A program made the translations under genes and the position numbers. 64,000 nucleotides of DNA from NCBI RefSeq assembly GCF_028330965.1, contig NZ_JAQMUB010000037.1, positions 224,640 to 288,639 on the forward strand, given 5' to 3'. The notes under the pieces were generated by a model. The model had not been told where the DNA came from, made no database searches, and was given only the letters and a program-made list of their open reading frames with translations. The stretch's first letter is position 1. Each line of letters opens with the position of its first letter. Of the stretch, positions 53,421 through 63,145 are shown one piece after another. This DNA is from Oscillatoria sp. CS-180 (lineage in GTDB: Bacteria; Cyanobacteriota; Cyanobacteriia; Phormidesmidales; Phormidesmidaceae).

Positions 53421-54098
53421 CTAAAATTCAATGCCGGGTTGAGCTTTGACACCCTGTTCCCGAAAGGGATGCTTAATAAGCTTCATCTCTGTCACCAAGT
53501 CGGCTTGGTCGATAAGAGCTTTCGGTGCTCCGCGTCCGGTCAGAATAATGTGGGTGTCTGGTGTTTTTTGAGCCAGTCCTGCCAAGACTGGCTCGATGGA
53601 CAGAAAGCCATGTTTGAGCGCAATGTTCACTTCGTCGAGCAGAATGGTGCGATAAGTCGGATTTTGGATATAGGTCAGGGCGACGTTCCAAGCCGCTTCG
53701 GCTTTGGCCATGTCGCGATCGCGGTCCTGAGTTTCCCAAGTGAACCCTTCTCCCAAGGCGTGAAACTCTAGCTGCTCGGACCAGGGTTCAAAAACGGCTT
53801 TCTCGGCTGGCTCCCATGCGCCTTTGATGAACTGAACGATCGCAACTTTGTAGCCATGGCCGAGCGATCGCAGCACCATACCTAACGCAGCAGTGGTTTT
53901 GCCTTTGCCGTTGCCTGTGTGAACAATAATTAACCCTTTCTCGACGGTCCGCTCGGCTAGCCGCTGCTGTTGAACGGCTTTGCGCTTCTCCATCTTGCGC
54001 TTGTATTGCTCAGCCGTTAACCCCTGCTGAGTGGAGTCTTCAGTCAAATTGTCGGCAGTTGTATCCAGCCTGTTGGGAGCAGAGGTCTCAGAAGTCAT
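53421..54098 (-). CDS. cobO: Cob(I)yrinic acid a,c-diamide adenosyltransferase
   Basis: 225 aa. P-loop HTGNGKGKTTAALGM at residues 60-74 and the family block ILLDEVNIALKHGFL. Transfers adenosyl from ATP to the cobalt of corrinoids, completing adenosylcobalamin or pseudocobalamin. The first 55 residues are a variable, charged extension. Convergent with the DUF1499 gene, stops 21 bp apart. Confidence 0.94.
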   Translation of the reverse strand: MTSETSAPNRLDTTADNLTEDSTQQGLTAEQYKRKMEKRKAVQQQRLAERTVEKGLIIVHTGNGKGKTTAALGMVLRSLGHGYKVAIVQFIKGAWEPAEKAVFEPWSEQLEFHALGEGFTWETQDRDRDMAKAEAAWNVALTYIQNPTYRTILLDEVNIALKHGFLSIEPVLAGLAQKTPDTHIILTGRGAPKALIDQADLVTEMKLIKHPFREQGVKAQPGIEF

Positions 54099-54162
54099 AG
54101 AGAATGAAGGGCGTTAAAGCTCTCCTATGCTAGCCTGAGTTGTCACTCGGGGTGAGCTGCTC

Positions 54163-54264
54163 TAGCTGTCGTCAGTTCTTCCGTTAGGATAAGACGGTGA
54201 GCTATCGGGCTATGGGTTAAGCACGCGGCTGCTAGACCCACTAGCCTAGAGGACTGAAGCTATA
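54163..54264 (+). repeat. Dispersed repeat family A, copy 3
   Basis: GTCGTCAGTTCTTCCGTTAGG, TAAGACGGTGAGCTATCGGG, CTATGGGTTAAGCACG and CTAGCCTAGAGGACTGAAGC, TATAA. Parallels the copies at 23941 and 28066. No gene in the 54099-54398 gap. Confidence 0.65.
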
Positions 54265-54398
54265 AATTTGGGGCAAGTTCTCTCCTGATTAGCAAGCAAG
54301 CTTGGGTTAAAATTCAACCCTATTGAGAGTCCTGATGGAGTGAAAAGTAGGAAAGGATCTTTAGCTTAAAAATTAGCTGAGGTTCTTTTTGACTAAAA

Positions 54399-54878
54399 TT
54401 GGCCGAAAACGTTGCAACCTCTTCCTTTGAAGAGATTACAGTGTTGCTTGCAGTTGCTAAAATCCTGTCTTATACTAATGTCTCTAATTCTGAGTTACGC
54501 ACCGGGAGGTTTCCCATCGCTGAAGCATTGACCCTTACTGTAAGTTTGCGAGGCACACGCGAAGTTAGGGCGAATTGTCAAATATTTCGCCTCACTGGGC
54601 TTTTGGATGCGTTCTCAGAACCGACGTTTCGGAAAGTGATGGGAAACTACGCAACTCAAGGGCCTAGCAATTTGATTCTGGACCTCTCTGGAATTGATTT
54701 TGTCGATAGTTCTGGCCTGGGGGCCCTTGTGCAGTTGGTCAAGAAGGCCAAAGACGCTCAAGGTAGCCTGCAGCTCATTGCAAATCCTAGAGTGATGCAG
54801 ACGGTTAAGCTGGTTCGATTGGAAAAGTTTTTGGCAATTCAGCCCTCGGTGGACGAGGCGATCACAAACCTGAGCTAG
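54399..54878 (+). CDS. STAS-domain anti-sigma-factor antagonist
   Basis: 159 aa from TTG 54399; the true start may lie further in, as the STAS domain begins near residue 46 (LTVSLRGTREVR). Core DLSGIDFVDSSGLGALVQLVKKA carries the conserved Ser of the SpoIIAA family (DSSG), the site of phosphorylation by an anti-sigma kinase. The C-terminus is the usual VKLVRLEKFLAIQPSVDEA. Partner kinase and sigma factor not nearby. Confidence 0.88.
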   Translation: MAENVATSSFEEITVLLAVAKILSYTNVSNSELRTGRFPIAEALTLTVSLRGTREVRANCQIFRLTGLLDAFSEPTFRKVMGNYATQGPSNLILDLSGIDFVDSSGLGALVQLVKKAKDAQGSLQLIANPRVMQTVKLVRLEKFLAIQPSVDEAITNLS

Positions 54879-54925
54879 CCTGTAAATGGAAACCAATGGC
54901 ACCTTCTGAGCGTTGAGTTATCCCG

Positions 54926-55402
54926 ATGACTCAATCCTCACCTAATGAGGCTAGTGAAGCGTTAGTCAGTTCCAGAATGTTGTTGTTGCAGTCTGGAACT
55001 ATTGTTTTGTCGAACAATGAGGTGCGATCGCTCTCACCTCTTGCGCTTGCTTACGTAGGCGATGCGGTTTATGAACTCTTTGTTCGCAGCCGCTGCCTGA
55101 TGCCGCCTAAGCAGGTGCGGCGTTTTCACCAGCAGGTGGTATCTCACGTTCGAGCTGAGCAGCAAGCCCACTACCTAGGCTATTTGAGACCTCATCTGAC
55201 CGATGCCGAGGCAGACGTTGTTCGGCGAGGTCGTAATGCGGCTCCCAATCGCGGGCAACGGGCAAGTCGCCAGGACTATCAGCAAGCAACGGCCTTCGAA
55301 GCGTTACTCGGATATCTTTATCTCACGAATGCTGAGCGTCTAATGGAAATCTTAAATGCTCTACCGCTTGACATGAACGAGCCTCAATCGTCTTCCTCTT
55401 AG
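54926..55402 (+). CDS. mrnC: Mini-ribonuclease III
   Basis: 158 aa. An RNase III catalytic domain without a dsRNA-binding domain: ALAYVGDAVYELFVR and the helix ATAFEALLGYLYL hold the acidic metal residues. Processes the ends of 23S rRNA precursor. Starts 47 bp after the STAS gene and precedes the rlmB homologue, the usual cyanobacterial order. Confidence 0.94.
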   Translation: MTQSSPNEASEALVSSRMLLLQSGTIVLSNNEVRSLSPLALAYVGDAVYELFVRSRCLMPPKQVRRFHQQVVSHVRAEQQAHYLGYLRPHLTDAEADVVRRGRNAAPNRGQRASRQDYQQATAFEALLGYLYLTNAERLMEILNALPLDMNEPQSSSS

Positions 55403-55600
55403 TGGGTTTCACTTAACCCAGGCTGCCCAATGGCTGCTCAGTTAATTCTTCAAATTGCAGCAAACCATAATTTGACTAGAACTGTTCAGGTCGCCTTAGC
55501 CAGCCCAACAATTTATCCTTCTGCCCTAGTGCTTTTCCTGCCCGCAAACGTTCGGCATTAGTCCTATTCATTCTTGTGTTTTTACTATCGGATTAGTTTC

Positions 55601-56668
55601 ATGAGCGATCGCCCTAAACCTATTACTAACTCTTCCCGTCGTTCGTCTTCGGGACGGCCTCAGAAAGCCTCTGCAGGCCGTCCTCAGAAAGCCTCCTCGG
55701 GTCGCCCGCCAAAGCGGGGTGGTGGCAGTGGAAAACGGTTTTCTGGGCGCGATCGCATTGGCGGTAAACGGCGCAGCGATCAGTCCTCTTCCAGCTATGG
55801 CAGACGGGGATCAGACAGACCCGAAAAACCTGCTAAGCGTCTGGGATCAGCTTCGGATGAGGGGGCTAGTTCTGCCGTCGAAGAATCCCAAGAGTCGCCG
55901 GATTTGATTTATGGACGTCACGCCATTCAGGCGGCTCTAGAGGGTAACCGTACGCTAAATCGCCTCTGGGTGAACGATCGCTACCGCTACAATGGCCGCT
56001 TCTTACCGCTCATTGACACTGCAAAAGCCAACGGCGTTGTGATTGATGAGGTCGACCAGCGGCGACTTAACCAAATGGCCCAAGGTCAGAACCACCAAGG
56101 CATCATTGCCCAAGTTGCGGCTTACGACTATTGGGAGCTGAATGACCTCATTGCCCATGCTCGGGAAAAAACGACCCGTCCTGTCCTCTTGGCCGCAGAC
56201 AGTATCACCGATCCCCATAATTTAGGCGCAATAATTCGCAGTGCTGAAGCTTTGGGTGCTCAGGGATTGATCATCCCACAGCGCCGGGCGGCAGGGGTTA
56301 CTTCGACGGTGGCCAAGGTGGCCGCAGGCGCGGTTGAGCATCTGCCCATTGCTCGCGTAGTCAATTTGAGGCAGGCCCTGGAAACGCTCAAAACTGAAAA
56401 TTTTTGGATCTATGGACTATCTGCTGAAGCGAGTCGCCCAATACATACAGCCGAGTTTAATGGTGCTACGGTGTTGGTAGTTGGTGCTGAGGGAAATGGT
56501 CTGAGTATGATTGTTCAGCAAAGCTGTGACAGTCTGGTGTCTATTCCACTTGGGGGCAAAACCCCTAGCCTAAATGCATCTGTTGCTACAGGCATGGCGC
56601 TTTATGAGATTTATCGTCAACAACGGATTGGGCGATTGGATCTTAATTCTTTGCAAAAAGCAAATTGA
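55601..56668 (+). CDS. rlmB: TrmH/SpoU-family 23S rRNA (guanosine-2'-O-)-methyltransferase
   Basis: 355 aa from ATG 55601 ([12 protein letters not shown]). A basic, Ser/Arg/Gly-rich tail of about 100 residues with tandem [12 protein letters not shown] units precedes the enzyme. Then come the substrate-binding domain ([21 protein letters not shown]) and the SPOUT knot domain with motifs [26 protein letters not shown] and [22 protein letters not shown]. Methylates a ribose in 23S rRNA. Follows mrnC. Confidence 0.93.
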   Translation: MSDRPKPITNSSRRSSSGRPQKASAGRPQKASSGRPPKRGGGSGKRFSGRDRIGGKRRSDQSSSSYGRRGSDRPEKPAKRLGSASDEGASSAVEESQESPDLIYGRHAIQAALEGNRTLNRLWVNDRYRYNGRFLPLIDTAKANGVVIDEVDQRRLNQMAQGQNHQGIIAQVAAYDYWELNDLIAHAREKTTRPVLLAADSITDPHNLGAIIRSAEALGAQGLIIPQRRAAGVTSTVAKVAAGAVEHLPIARVVNLRQALETLKTENFWIYGLSAEASRPIHTAEFNGATVLVVGAEGNGLSMIVQQSCDSLVSIPLGGKTPSLNASVATGMALYEIYRQQRIGRLDLNSLQKAN

Positions 56669-56753
56669 CAGAGTATAAAAGTCTGGGAGTAGAATCTTTA
56701 TCGCTCCCTCACAAAGCAGTTTGATAAGAAGCAGAGATAGACGGGCATTTGCT

Positions 56754-57050
56754 ATGAAAAATATTTTGAGTCAGCTTTTTGGGTCATTGTTCGGGTCGGA
56801 TAAGTCTTGGTGGCTAGAGATTAAAACGGCTGGGCCAGCCTGCACGTATTACTTTGGACCGTTTGATACGGAACCAGAAGCCGAGTTGGCCAAGCCGGGC
56901 TATGTGGATGATTTACAGCAAGAAGGGGCAAAGGTTATCGCTGTCATCGCGATCGCCCTCAGCGAACCGCCTGAGCAACTCACAGTTTACGAAGAGGGGA
57001 TGGATGGCGTCGCACCTGAACCTAAGCCTGCTCTTAGCGGACAGTCATAG
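56754..57050 (+). CDS. DUF1816 protein
   Basis: 98 aa from ATG 56754 (MKNILSQLFG). The DUF1816 core WWLEIKTAGPACTYYFGPFDTEPEAELA, then GYVDDLQQEGAKVIAV. Small soluble protein found in cyanobacteria and plastids; role unknown. Third gene of the mrnC-rlmB-DUF1816 block. Confidence 0.9.
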   Translation: MKNILSQLFGSLFGSDKSWWLEIKTAGPACTYYFGPFDTEPEAELAKPGYVDDLQQEGAKVIAVIAIALSEPPEQLTVYEEGMDGVAPEPKPALSGQS

Positions 57051-57087
57051 TCTGTAAGGTTTTTTTATCAAAATAATTCTGCTGCTG

Positions 57088-57113
57088 AGCTTGATTCTTT
57101 CCAGGGTCAAGCT
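57088..57113 (+). terminator. Terminator of the DUF1816 gene
   Basis: AGCTTGA (57088-57094) pairs with TCAAGCT (57107-57113), 12-nt loop, then TTTGATTT. It lies 37 nt after the stop. Only the plus strand has a T run. Confidence 0.6.
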
Positions 57114-57146
57114 TTTGATTTGCACCAAGAGACGCCGTGCAGATGT

Positions 57147-58766
57147 TTATGTCCACCATTGATCGCCCTGCACCCGCGTATGGACTTGCCACTGCTCGTT
57201 TGTGTTGGGATGGTCTTCACGATAATGACCGCCTCGGCTTTCGGGGCGGAAGTGAGCACTTTTGAGAATAAGATGAGCAAGATCCAGCAGGTTGCGGGTT
57301 TCTGACCACAGACGCAGAGTGTCTGCTTCTAGATGTAAGGTGTATTGGGCGGGTTGGCTTAAGCACTGGAGGCAGCGCTGAGTGATGGGGAGGGTGGTGA
57401 AGCGCGATCGCAGGTGATCGAGTTGGCCTAGGGCCGTTTCAATACCTTCAGCGCTGCGGCTAATGCCAGCTCCTTGCCAAACGATATCAGGTAGCTCTGA
57501 GCGGATCTGGCTCAGGGTTTCTGCTTCGCCTGGAGAGATGCCGATGGTTTCAGAGACGCCAGGAGCTGGGGACTGGGGGCTGGCGGCGACCTGAAGATGC
57601 TGAAGTTGACGCCCGTATACGAGGCATTCCAACAGAGAGTTGCTGGCCAAGCGATTGGCGCCATGAACGCCTGTGCTAGCTGTTTCGCCAACGGCGTAAA
57701 GCTGCGATAGCGTTGTGTGGCTGTGTCGGTCTGTGATGATGCCGCCCATCCAATAGTGAGCAGCTGGAGAAACAGGAATCGGCTGCTGAAAAAGATCAAT
57801 GCCCCATCGTTGGCAAACCGCGATGATGTTGGGAAAGCGATACTTAATCCGCTCGTCATCAATGGGTCGTAAGTCTAACCATACGCAGTCGGGATTGTCT
57901 GCCTCCCGCTGCAAGAGGTGACAGTAAATAGCGCGACTGACAACATCCCGGGGAGCGAGTTCACCTTGGGGATGGTAATCAAAGGCAAATCGCCGGCCTG
58001 CGGCATCAATTAGATGAGCACCTTCACCCCGAACGGCTTCGCTGATAAGAAAACGTGGAGCACCCGAAACTTTAAGCGCTGTGGGATGAAACTGAAAAAA
58101 CTCCAGATCCCTCAGCTGTACTCCAGCCCGCCACCCCATCGCTACGCCATCTCCCGTACTGGCAGGAGGATTCGTGGTTTGGGAAAAGACCTGACCGCCG
58201 CCGCCCGTGGCAACAACCACAGCGCCAGCAGGCCACCAAGAGAGGGTGTGTTCATGGGCAACTATTACGCCCTGACAGCGATCGCCCTCTGTCCATAAAT
58301 CCAGCGCTAAGGTGTGTTCGAAAACGGTGATATTAGAGCGATGGCGAACGGCATCTGCCAGCGTACTGACTACGGCGCGTCCTGTTGCGTCGGCTGCATG
58401 GAGGACGCGCCGCCGGGAATGGGCAGCCTCTAGCGTTAGAGAAAGCGTGCCTTCCTCCTGGTCGAAGGGAACGCCAAATTCCACCAGGGATTTGATGCAG
58501 GTCGCCCCTTGTTCGACCAGTTGATCAACTGCCGCAGGGTCACAGAGTCCTGCTCCGGCCTGTAGGGTATCGGCCTTGTGGAGGCGGGGAGAATCTTCAG
58601 GGGCGATCGCGGCAGCAATACCCCCCTGAGCCCAATCGCTAGCGGACTGGCTGAGAACGTCTTTAGTGATGAGACCAATGCGATAACGGGAGGGAATGCA
58701 CAGCGCGGCATACAACCCCGCCGCGCCACTGCCGATGACTAGGACATCGAAGGGAACTATTGGCAA
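57147..58766 (-). CDS. nadB: L-aspartate oxidase
   Basis: 539 aa. FAD-binding start VLVIGSGAAGLYAAL, substrate and flavin blocks SASDWAQGGIAAAI, VVVATGGGGQVFSQTTNP, FQFHPTAL, RGEGAHLID and MGGIITDRHSHT, and a C-terminal helical domain. Oxidises aspartate to iminoaspartate, the first step of NAD synthesis with NadA. Monocistronic. Confidence 0.95.
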   Translation of the reverse strand: MPIVPFDVLVIGSGAAGLYAALCIPSRYRIGLITKDVLSQSASDWAQGGIAAAIAPEDSPRLHKADTLQAGAGLCDPAAVDQLVEQGATCIKSLVEFGVPFDQEEGTLSLTLEAAHSRRRVLHAADATGRAVVSTLADAVRHRSNITVFEHTLALDLWTEGDRCQGVIVAHEHTLSWWPAGAVVVATGGGGQVFSQTTNPPASTGDGVAMGWRAGVQLRDLEFFQFHPTALKVSGAPRFLISEAVRGEGAHLIDAAGRRFAFDYHPQGELAPRDVVSRAIYCHLLQREADNPDCVWLDLRPIDDERIKYRFPNIIAVCQRWGIDLFQQPIPVSPAAHYWMGGIITDRHSHTTLSQLYAVGETASTGVHGANRLASNSLLECLVYGRQLQHLQVAASPQSPAPGVSETIGISPGEAETLSQIRSELPDIVWQGAGISRSAEGIETALGQLDHLRSRFTTLPITQRCLQCLSQPAQYTLHLEADTLRLWSETRNLLDLAHLILKSAHFRPESRGGHYREDHPNTNEQWQVHTRVQGDQWWT

Positions 58767-58801
58767 TGCATTCTCCTCAGCAGCAAAACAAAATAGTGAA
58801 A

Positions 58802-58833
58802 AGTCGGCAGGGAATTGTAAAACCCTGCCGACT
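58802..58833 (-). terminator. Terminator downstream of psbU
   Basis: Perfect 11-bp stem (AGTCGGCAGGG, 58802-58812, with 58823-58833) and a 10-nt loop. On the minus strand it is followed by TTCACTATTTTG. It lies 51 nt after the psbU stop and upstream of nadB, isolating the two. Confidence 0.8.
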
Positions 58834-58884
58834 CAAAAGTGCACACAATGGATGAAAACCGCTCAATGCAGCAGGATTCACCAA

Positions 58885-59313
58885 TTAGCGATAAACGCCG
58901 TTGTTATAGCGGTCAGCCCCTTCTACAAAAGCGGGATCAGGCGGAGTAACTGTGAAATTGTTCAAATTGGACTCAATAATATCGATTTCACGATCGCTCA
59001 GACCAGGAATATCTAGGACATCTTGAACGGTTTCGAAGGGAGCACTTTTCAGAATCTTGCCCGCGATCGTTGGATACATCCCTTTATACTTGACGAACGC
59101 CTGAACATTCGCATTATTCAGGTCGAGTTTGGAGCCATACTCAGTACTCAGCTTGTCGTCAACCGCGTTTCGTAATGCCTCTTCGGCTAAAACGGGTGCA
59201 ACACTCCAGGCATTGGTTAAGTTAGTCGCTGACGCAGAGGGAACGTCCCACCCTAACCAGCCACTCATCAACATCCCCAAGGCCACGACCAGGCCCAATA
59301 GCAAACGTTTCAT
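58885..59313 (-). CDS. psbU: Photosystem II 12 kDa extrinsic protein PsbU
   Basis: 142 aa. A signal peptide (1-29, cleavage near ASA) directs it to the lumen. The mature domain has the two helix-hairpin-helix-like motifs of PsbU: LDLNNANVQAFVKYKGMYP and FETVQDVLDIPGLSDREIDII. Binds the lumenal face of photosystem II and protects the Mn cluster. An AGGAC-like site precedes the ATG. Monocistronic, terminated at 58802-58833. Confidence 0.97.
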   Translation of the reverse strand: MKRLLLGLVVALGMLMSGWLGWDVPSASATNLTNAWSVAPVLAEEALRNAVDDKLSTEYGSKLDLNNANVQAFVKYKGMYPTIAGKILKSAPFETVQDVLDIPGLSDREIDIIESNLNNFTVTPPDPAFVEGADRYNNGVYR

Positions 59314-59499
59314 CTCTTAAGTCCTCTCATATAGAAAGAATCAACACAGCATTTAGTAGAGCCTATCATCTTACCGAACAAAGGATATGGGTTTTGTCCC
59401 ATTCGGTTAACATGACCTATCCACCCTGACCTTTGCCCGGATCGCCCATCTCGTCCTATGGTGAAAGGACGGAAACACTCACAGTGAACGTTTAGAACC

Positions 59500-60798
59500 A
59501 TGAACAGCGCAACGCTAAAACAGTATCTGAGTCAGGGCATCGTCATCGGTCTCAGTCTGTCCTTTTTGGCAGCCTGTAATGGAGGGCAAGAAACCGCAGG
59601 AGATGCCGAGGCTGATAGCAATACGGTCACCGTGCTAGGGGTCGTAGTTGGCGACCAGCAGGAAAAGCTAGAAGCGGTTTTTGACGCTTTTGAAGCCGAG
59701 ACGGGGATCACTGTTGAATATGAAGGGACCGATGCCTTTGCCACGCTATTGCCCGTAAGGGTCGAATCCGGCGATGCGCCGGATATCGCTATGTTCCCTC
59801 AACCGGGACTCATGAGTGATTTTGCTCAGTCCGGCCAGCTCGTTCCGATTGACTCTTTCATCGATCAGAACGCTTTGGAAACGGCCTATTCCGAGGATTG
59901 GCTGACTTTGGCAACCGTTAACGAAGACCTCTACGGTGTTTGGTTCCGTGCTTCGGTCAAGAGTCTGGTGTGGTATAACCCTCAAGCTTTCGCTGCAAAC
60001 GGCTATGAGGTTCCCACCACTTGGGAAGAAATGATTGCCCTCAGTGACCAGATTGTGGCTGATGGCGAGACGCCTTGGTGTTTGGGCATGGAGAGCGGCG
60101 ATGCCACCGGCTGGGTCGGCACCGACTGGATTGAGGACATTATGTTGCGCACCGCTGGTCCTGATGTGTATGACCAGTGGATTACCCATGAAATTGATTT
60201 TGATTCAGAGCCTGTACAGACAGCCTTTCAGCAGTTTGGTGAGATTGTTCTTAACGAAGAGTACGTGTCGGGAGGCACTGTGGGGGCTATTAGTACTCCC
60301 TTTGGTGACTCCATCCAAGGTCTCTTTACCGATCCCCCCCGCTGCTATATGCACCGACAGGCAAACTTTATCGCCAGCTTTCTACCTGAGGATGTCGTTC
60401 CTGGAGAAACCGTTGCAGTGTTTCCGCTGCCAGGCATTGATCCGGAGTTTGGTACTCCTGTCCTCGTAGCGGGTGACATCTTTGCCATGTTCAACGACAC
60501 CCCAGCGGCTCAGGCTTTGATGGAATATCTGACGACGCCCGCAGCCCACGAAATCTGGGCTTCACTAGGGAGCTTCATTTCGCCTCACAATGAGGTGAGT
60601 CTGGATGTCTATCCTGATGAGGTCACCCAGCAGCAGGCAGAAATCTTGGCAGAAGCGGAAACAGTTCGCTTCGACGCTTCTGATATGATGCCGGGCGTTG
60701 TCGGCACGGGCACCTTCTGGAGCGGTATGGTGGATTATGTGGGTGGCGAAGATGCCGAGAGCGTCCTTTCTGGCATTGAATCTAGCTGGCCAGAGTAA
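59500..60798 (+). CDS. ABC transporter solute-binding lipoprotein (family 1)
   Basis: 432 aa. Lipobox FLAACNG near residue 26. Family 1 solute-binding fold: YEGTDAFATLLPVRVESGDAPDIAMFPQ, YGVWFRASVKSLVWYNPQAF, PTTWEEMIALSDQI, and a C-terminal SFISPHNEVSL. Resembles alpha-glucoside and glucosylglycerol-type binding proteins (AglE/GgtB group). It stands alone: no permease or ATPase of the carbohydrate class is in the window, and the ABC genes downstream belong to a different class. Confidence 0.88.
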   Translation: MNSATLKQYLSQGIVIGLSLSFLAACNGGQETAGDAEADSNTVTVLGVVVGDQQEKLEAVFDAFEAETGITVEYEGTDAFATLLPVRVESGDAPDIAMFPQPGLMSDFAQSGQLVPIDSFIDQNALETAYSEDWLTLATVNEDLYGVWFRASVKSLVWYNPQAFAANGYEVPTTWEEMIALSDQIVADGETPWCLGMESGDATGWVGTDWIEDIMLRTAGPDVYDQWITHEIDFDSEPVQTAFQQFGEIVLNEEYVSGGTVGAISTPFGDSIQGLFTDPPRCYMHRQANFIASFLPEDVVPGETVAVFPLPGIDPEFGTPVLVAGDIFAMFNDTPAAQALMEYLTTPAAHEIWASLGSFISPHNEVSLDVYPDEVTQQQAEILAEAETVRFDASDMMPGVVGTGTFWSGMVDYVGGEDAESVLSGIESSWPE

Positions 60799-61001
60799 TC
60801 AGCCAGCGGGAAGCTGGCGGCGGTGGCGTACTGATGCTATTGGATGCACAAGCGTGGAGAGTTAAGCTAGACCCCCACCCACTCCACTGAGAGAAGCCAG
60901 ACTCTTTAGCGCCCTGCGCTTTTACTCCCTTTTCCCACTCCTACAGCGACTTCGATAGAATGATCGATGTATCGTGTGAGATGAGAATTCGGGTTAGCTT
61001 T

Positions 61002-62027
61002 ATGCCTCCAGCTGTTCTGATAGATGGTTTGCAGAAACGCTACGGTGATGTTGAAGCAGTCAAAGATGTCTCCTTCACGATCGCCCCAGGGGAGATTTTT
61101 GGGCTTTTAGGTCCCAACGGTGCTGGAAAAACGACCACCATCCGCTGCCTCTGTACCTTGAGCACGCCGGATGCTGGAAAAGTTGAAGTCAACGGCGTTT
61201 CAGTCCTTGATAATCCGCCATTGGCCCGCCAAATGTTGGGCTACATTGCTCAAGATGTGGCACTGGATAAGGTTTTGACTGGGCGAGAGCTGATGCAGCT
61301 TCAGGCCGCGCTTTATCACATGCCGGCTAGAGTGGCGCGCGATCGCATTGAACAGATGATTAGTCTCCTGGAGCTGACAGACTGGGCTGATAAAAAATCA
61401 GGTACCTATTCAGGCGGCTTAAAGAAGCGCCTTGACCTCGCCTTAGGACTCCTACATCAGCCGGATGTCCTCGTTTTAGACGAACCAACAGTGGGCTTGG
61501 ATATTGAGACTCGCTCTGCGGTTTGGCAATTTCTTCGTCAGCTACGGGAAGCGGGGACTACCGTTTTGCTGACCAGTCACTATTTAGAAGAAGTAGATGC
61601 GCTGTCTGACCGTGTTGCCATTATCGATCAGGGCAAAGTGATTGCAGCAGGCACCCCTAGTGAATTGAAAGACCGAGTAGGGGGCGATCGCATCACGCTG
61701 CGGCTACGTGAGTTCACTCCTGATGATGAAGCCAACCAAGCCAGAGGCATTCTGCAAACCCTACCGTGTGTAGAAGAAGTGATTGTCAATACGGCTCAGG
61801 GCAATTCGTTAAACTTAGTCGTTTCATCTCAATCCGATGCGCTGATGACGGTGCAACAAGCGCTGAAAGACGCCAGCTTACCAACCTTTGGCATTTCCCA
61901 ATCTCGTCCTAGCTTAGATGACGTGTATCTAGCCGCTACTGGGCGTACCCTTATGGATGCTGAGATTGCGGCGGCGGGCAGTCGCGACCTAAAGGCTGAA
62001 CGCAAACAGGCCATGAAGGGGGCGTAA
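61002..62027 (+). CDS. ABC transporter ATP-binding protein (DrrA-like)
   Basis: 341 aa from ATG 61002 (MPPAVLIDGLQKRYG). Walker A LGPNGAGKTTT, signature YSGGLKKRLDLALGL, Walker B LVLDEPTVGLD and a switch His in LLTSHYLEE. The C-terminal part is the DUF4162-like tail of the daunorubicin-exporter group. Works with the permease 98 bp downstream as an ABC-2 export system; cargo unknown (lipid, polysaccharide or drug). Confidence 0.93.
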   Translation: MPPAVLIDGLQKRYGDVEAVKDVSFTIAPGEIFGLLGPNGAGKTTTIRCLCTLSTPDAGKVEVNGVSVLDNPPLARQMLGYIAQDVALDKVLTGRELMQLQAALYHMPARVARDRIEQMISLLELTDWADKKSGTYSGGLKKRLDLALGLLHQPDVLVLDEPTVGLDIETRSAVWQFLRQLREAGTTVLLTSHYLEEVDALSDRVAIIDQGKVIAAGTPSELKDRVGGDRITLRLREFTPDDEANQARGILQTLPCVEEVIVNTAQGNSLNLVVSSQSDALMTVQQALKDASLPTFGISQSRPSLDDVYLAATGRTLMDAEIAAAGSRDLKAERKQAMKGA

Positions 62028-62124
62028 CTGCACCGCTCGTTTGTCCATCGCGAAACTTCTCTCTACCAACCCGTTCAACGCTCAATTTCGATTACTCTTG
62101 TTGTCAATCGCTCTCACAAAACCT

Positions 62125-63045
62125 ATGAGCACAACCCTTTCTCAAAAGCCCAAACTCTCATTGGACAATCCCGACTTGCGCGCCTGGAAAGCTCAGGTCA
62201 ACGGCAACGGTCCTGTCTCAACGCCGGGCATCTTCTCTAGTGCTTTCCTCCAGGAAACGGGTGCCATGACACGACGGCTGTTCATTCAGCTACAGCGCCG
62301 TCCCTCAACTCTGATTGCAGGCATCATTCAGCCTGTTATGTGGCTGATTTTATTTGGTGCCCTGTTCCAAAATGTTCCTCAAGGTTTGTTTGGCGAAAGC
62401 CAGAACTACGGTCAGTTCCTTGGGGCCGGCATCATTGTGTTCACCGCCTTTGGGGGCGCTTTGAACGCTGGATTACCTGTGATGTTTGATCGGGAATTTG
62501 GATTCCTGAATCGATTTTTGGTTGCCCCCTTAGCGTCTCGCTACTCGATCGTTGTAGCCTCGGCTATTTTTATCGCGGCGCTGAGTCTGGTTCAAACGGC
62601 TGCCATCATTGGGCTGAGCGCATTATTAGGAGCTGGCCTTCCTGATCCTGTGGGTTTAGGCTTGGTCATCTTAGTCGTGCTGACTTTGGTCCTGGGCGTC
62701 ACGGCTCTCAGCTTAGGTCTATCTTTTGCCTTACCCGGACACATCGAGCTAATTGCAGTTATCTTTGTGGTCAACCTGCCGCTGCTATTTTCGAGTACTG
62801 CGCTGGTTCCCCTGTCCTTTATGCCTCAGTGGTTGCAGTTTGTTGCTGCTTTGAATCCCCTGAGCTATGCGATCGAACCCATTCGATATATCTACTTACA
62901 TCCAGGCAGTTGGAGCTTAAGCAGCGTTGTTATGCACGCGCCATTTGCCGAAGTCACAATGGGTGCCGCCTTGGCGATTTTGCTGGCCTTCTGTGGGGTA
63001 TCATTGGCCCTCATTCAGCCCCTATTACGACGTCGCATTGCATAA
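62125..63045 (+). CDS. ABC-2 type permease
   Basis: 306 aa from ATG 62125; a TTG start at 62041 would add 28 residues with no special features. Six membrane helices, with the ABC2 signature block ALNPLSYAIEPIRYIYL near the end and the conserved FQNVPQGLFGE entry. Forms the membrane part of the exporter with the preceding ATPase. The N-terminal 45 residues are polar and variable. Confidence 0.92.
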   Translation: MSTTLSQKPKLSLDNPDLRAWKAQVNGNGPVSTPGIFSSAFLQETGAMTRRLFIQLQRRPSTLIAGIIQPVMWLILFGALFQNVPQGLFGESQNYGQFLGAGIIVFTAFGGALNAGLPVMFDREFGFLNRFLVAPLASRYSIVVASAIFIAALSLVQTAAIIGLSALLGAGLPDPVGLGLVILVVLTLVLGVTALSLGLSFALPGHIELIAVIFVVNLPLLFSSTALVPLSFMPQWLQFVAALNPLSYAIEPIRYIYLHPGSWSLSSVVMHAPFAEVTMGAALAILLAFCGVSLALIQPLLRRRIA

Positions 63046-63145
63046 ACTGGTCTATTGCACGGTGTGTGTCAGAAAATCTTTGCTAGAGTAGTGCGTGAAC
63101 TTGGTCGGTCGTGATGTTTGGCAGAATAGGAGACGATAGGTAGCC

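Noticed and set aside
55430..55561. 43-codon plus-strand frame between mrnC and rlmB
   Set aside because: No ribosome-binding site and no recognisable motif; a frame of this size is expected by chance.
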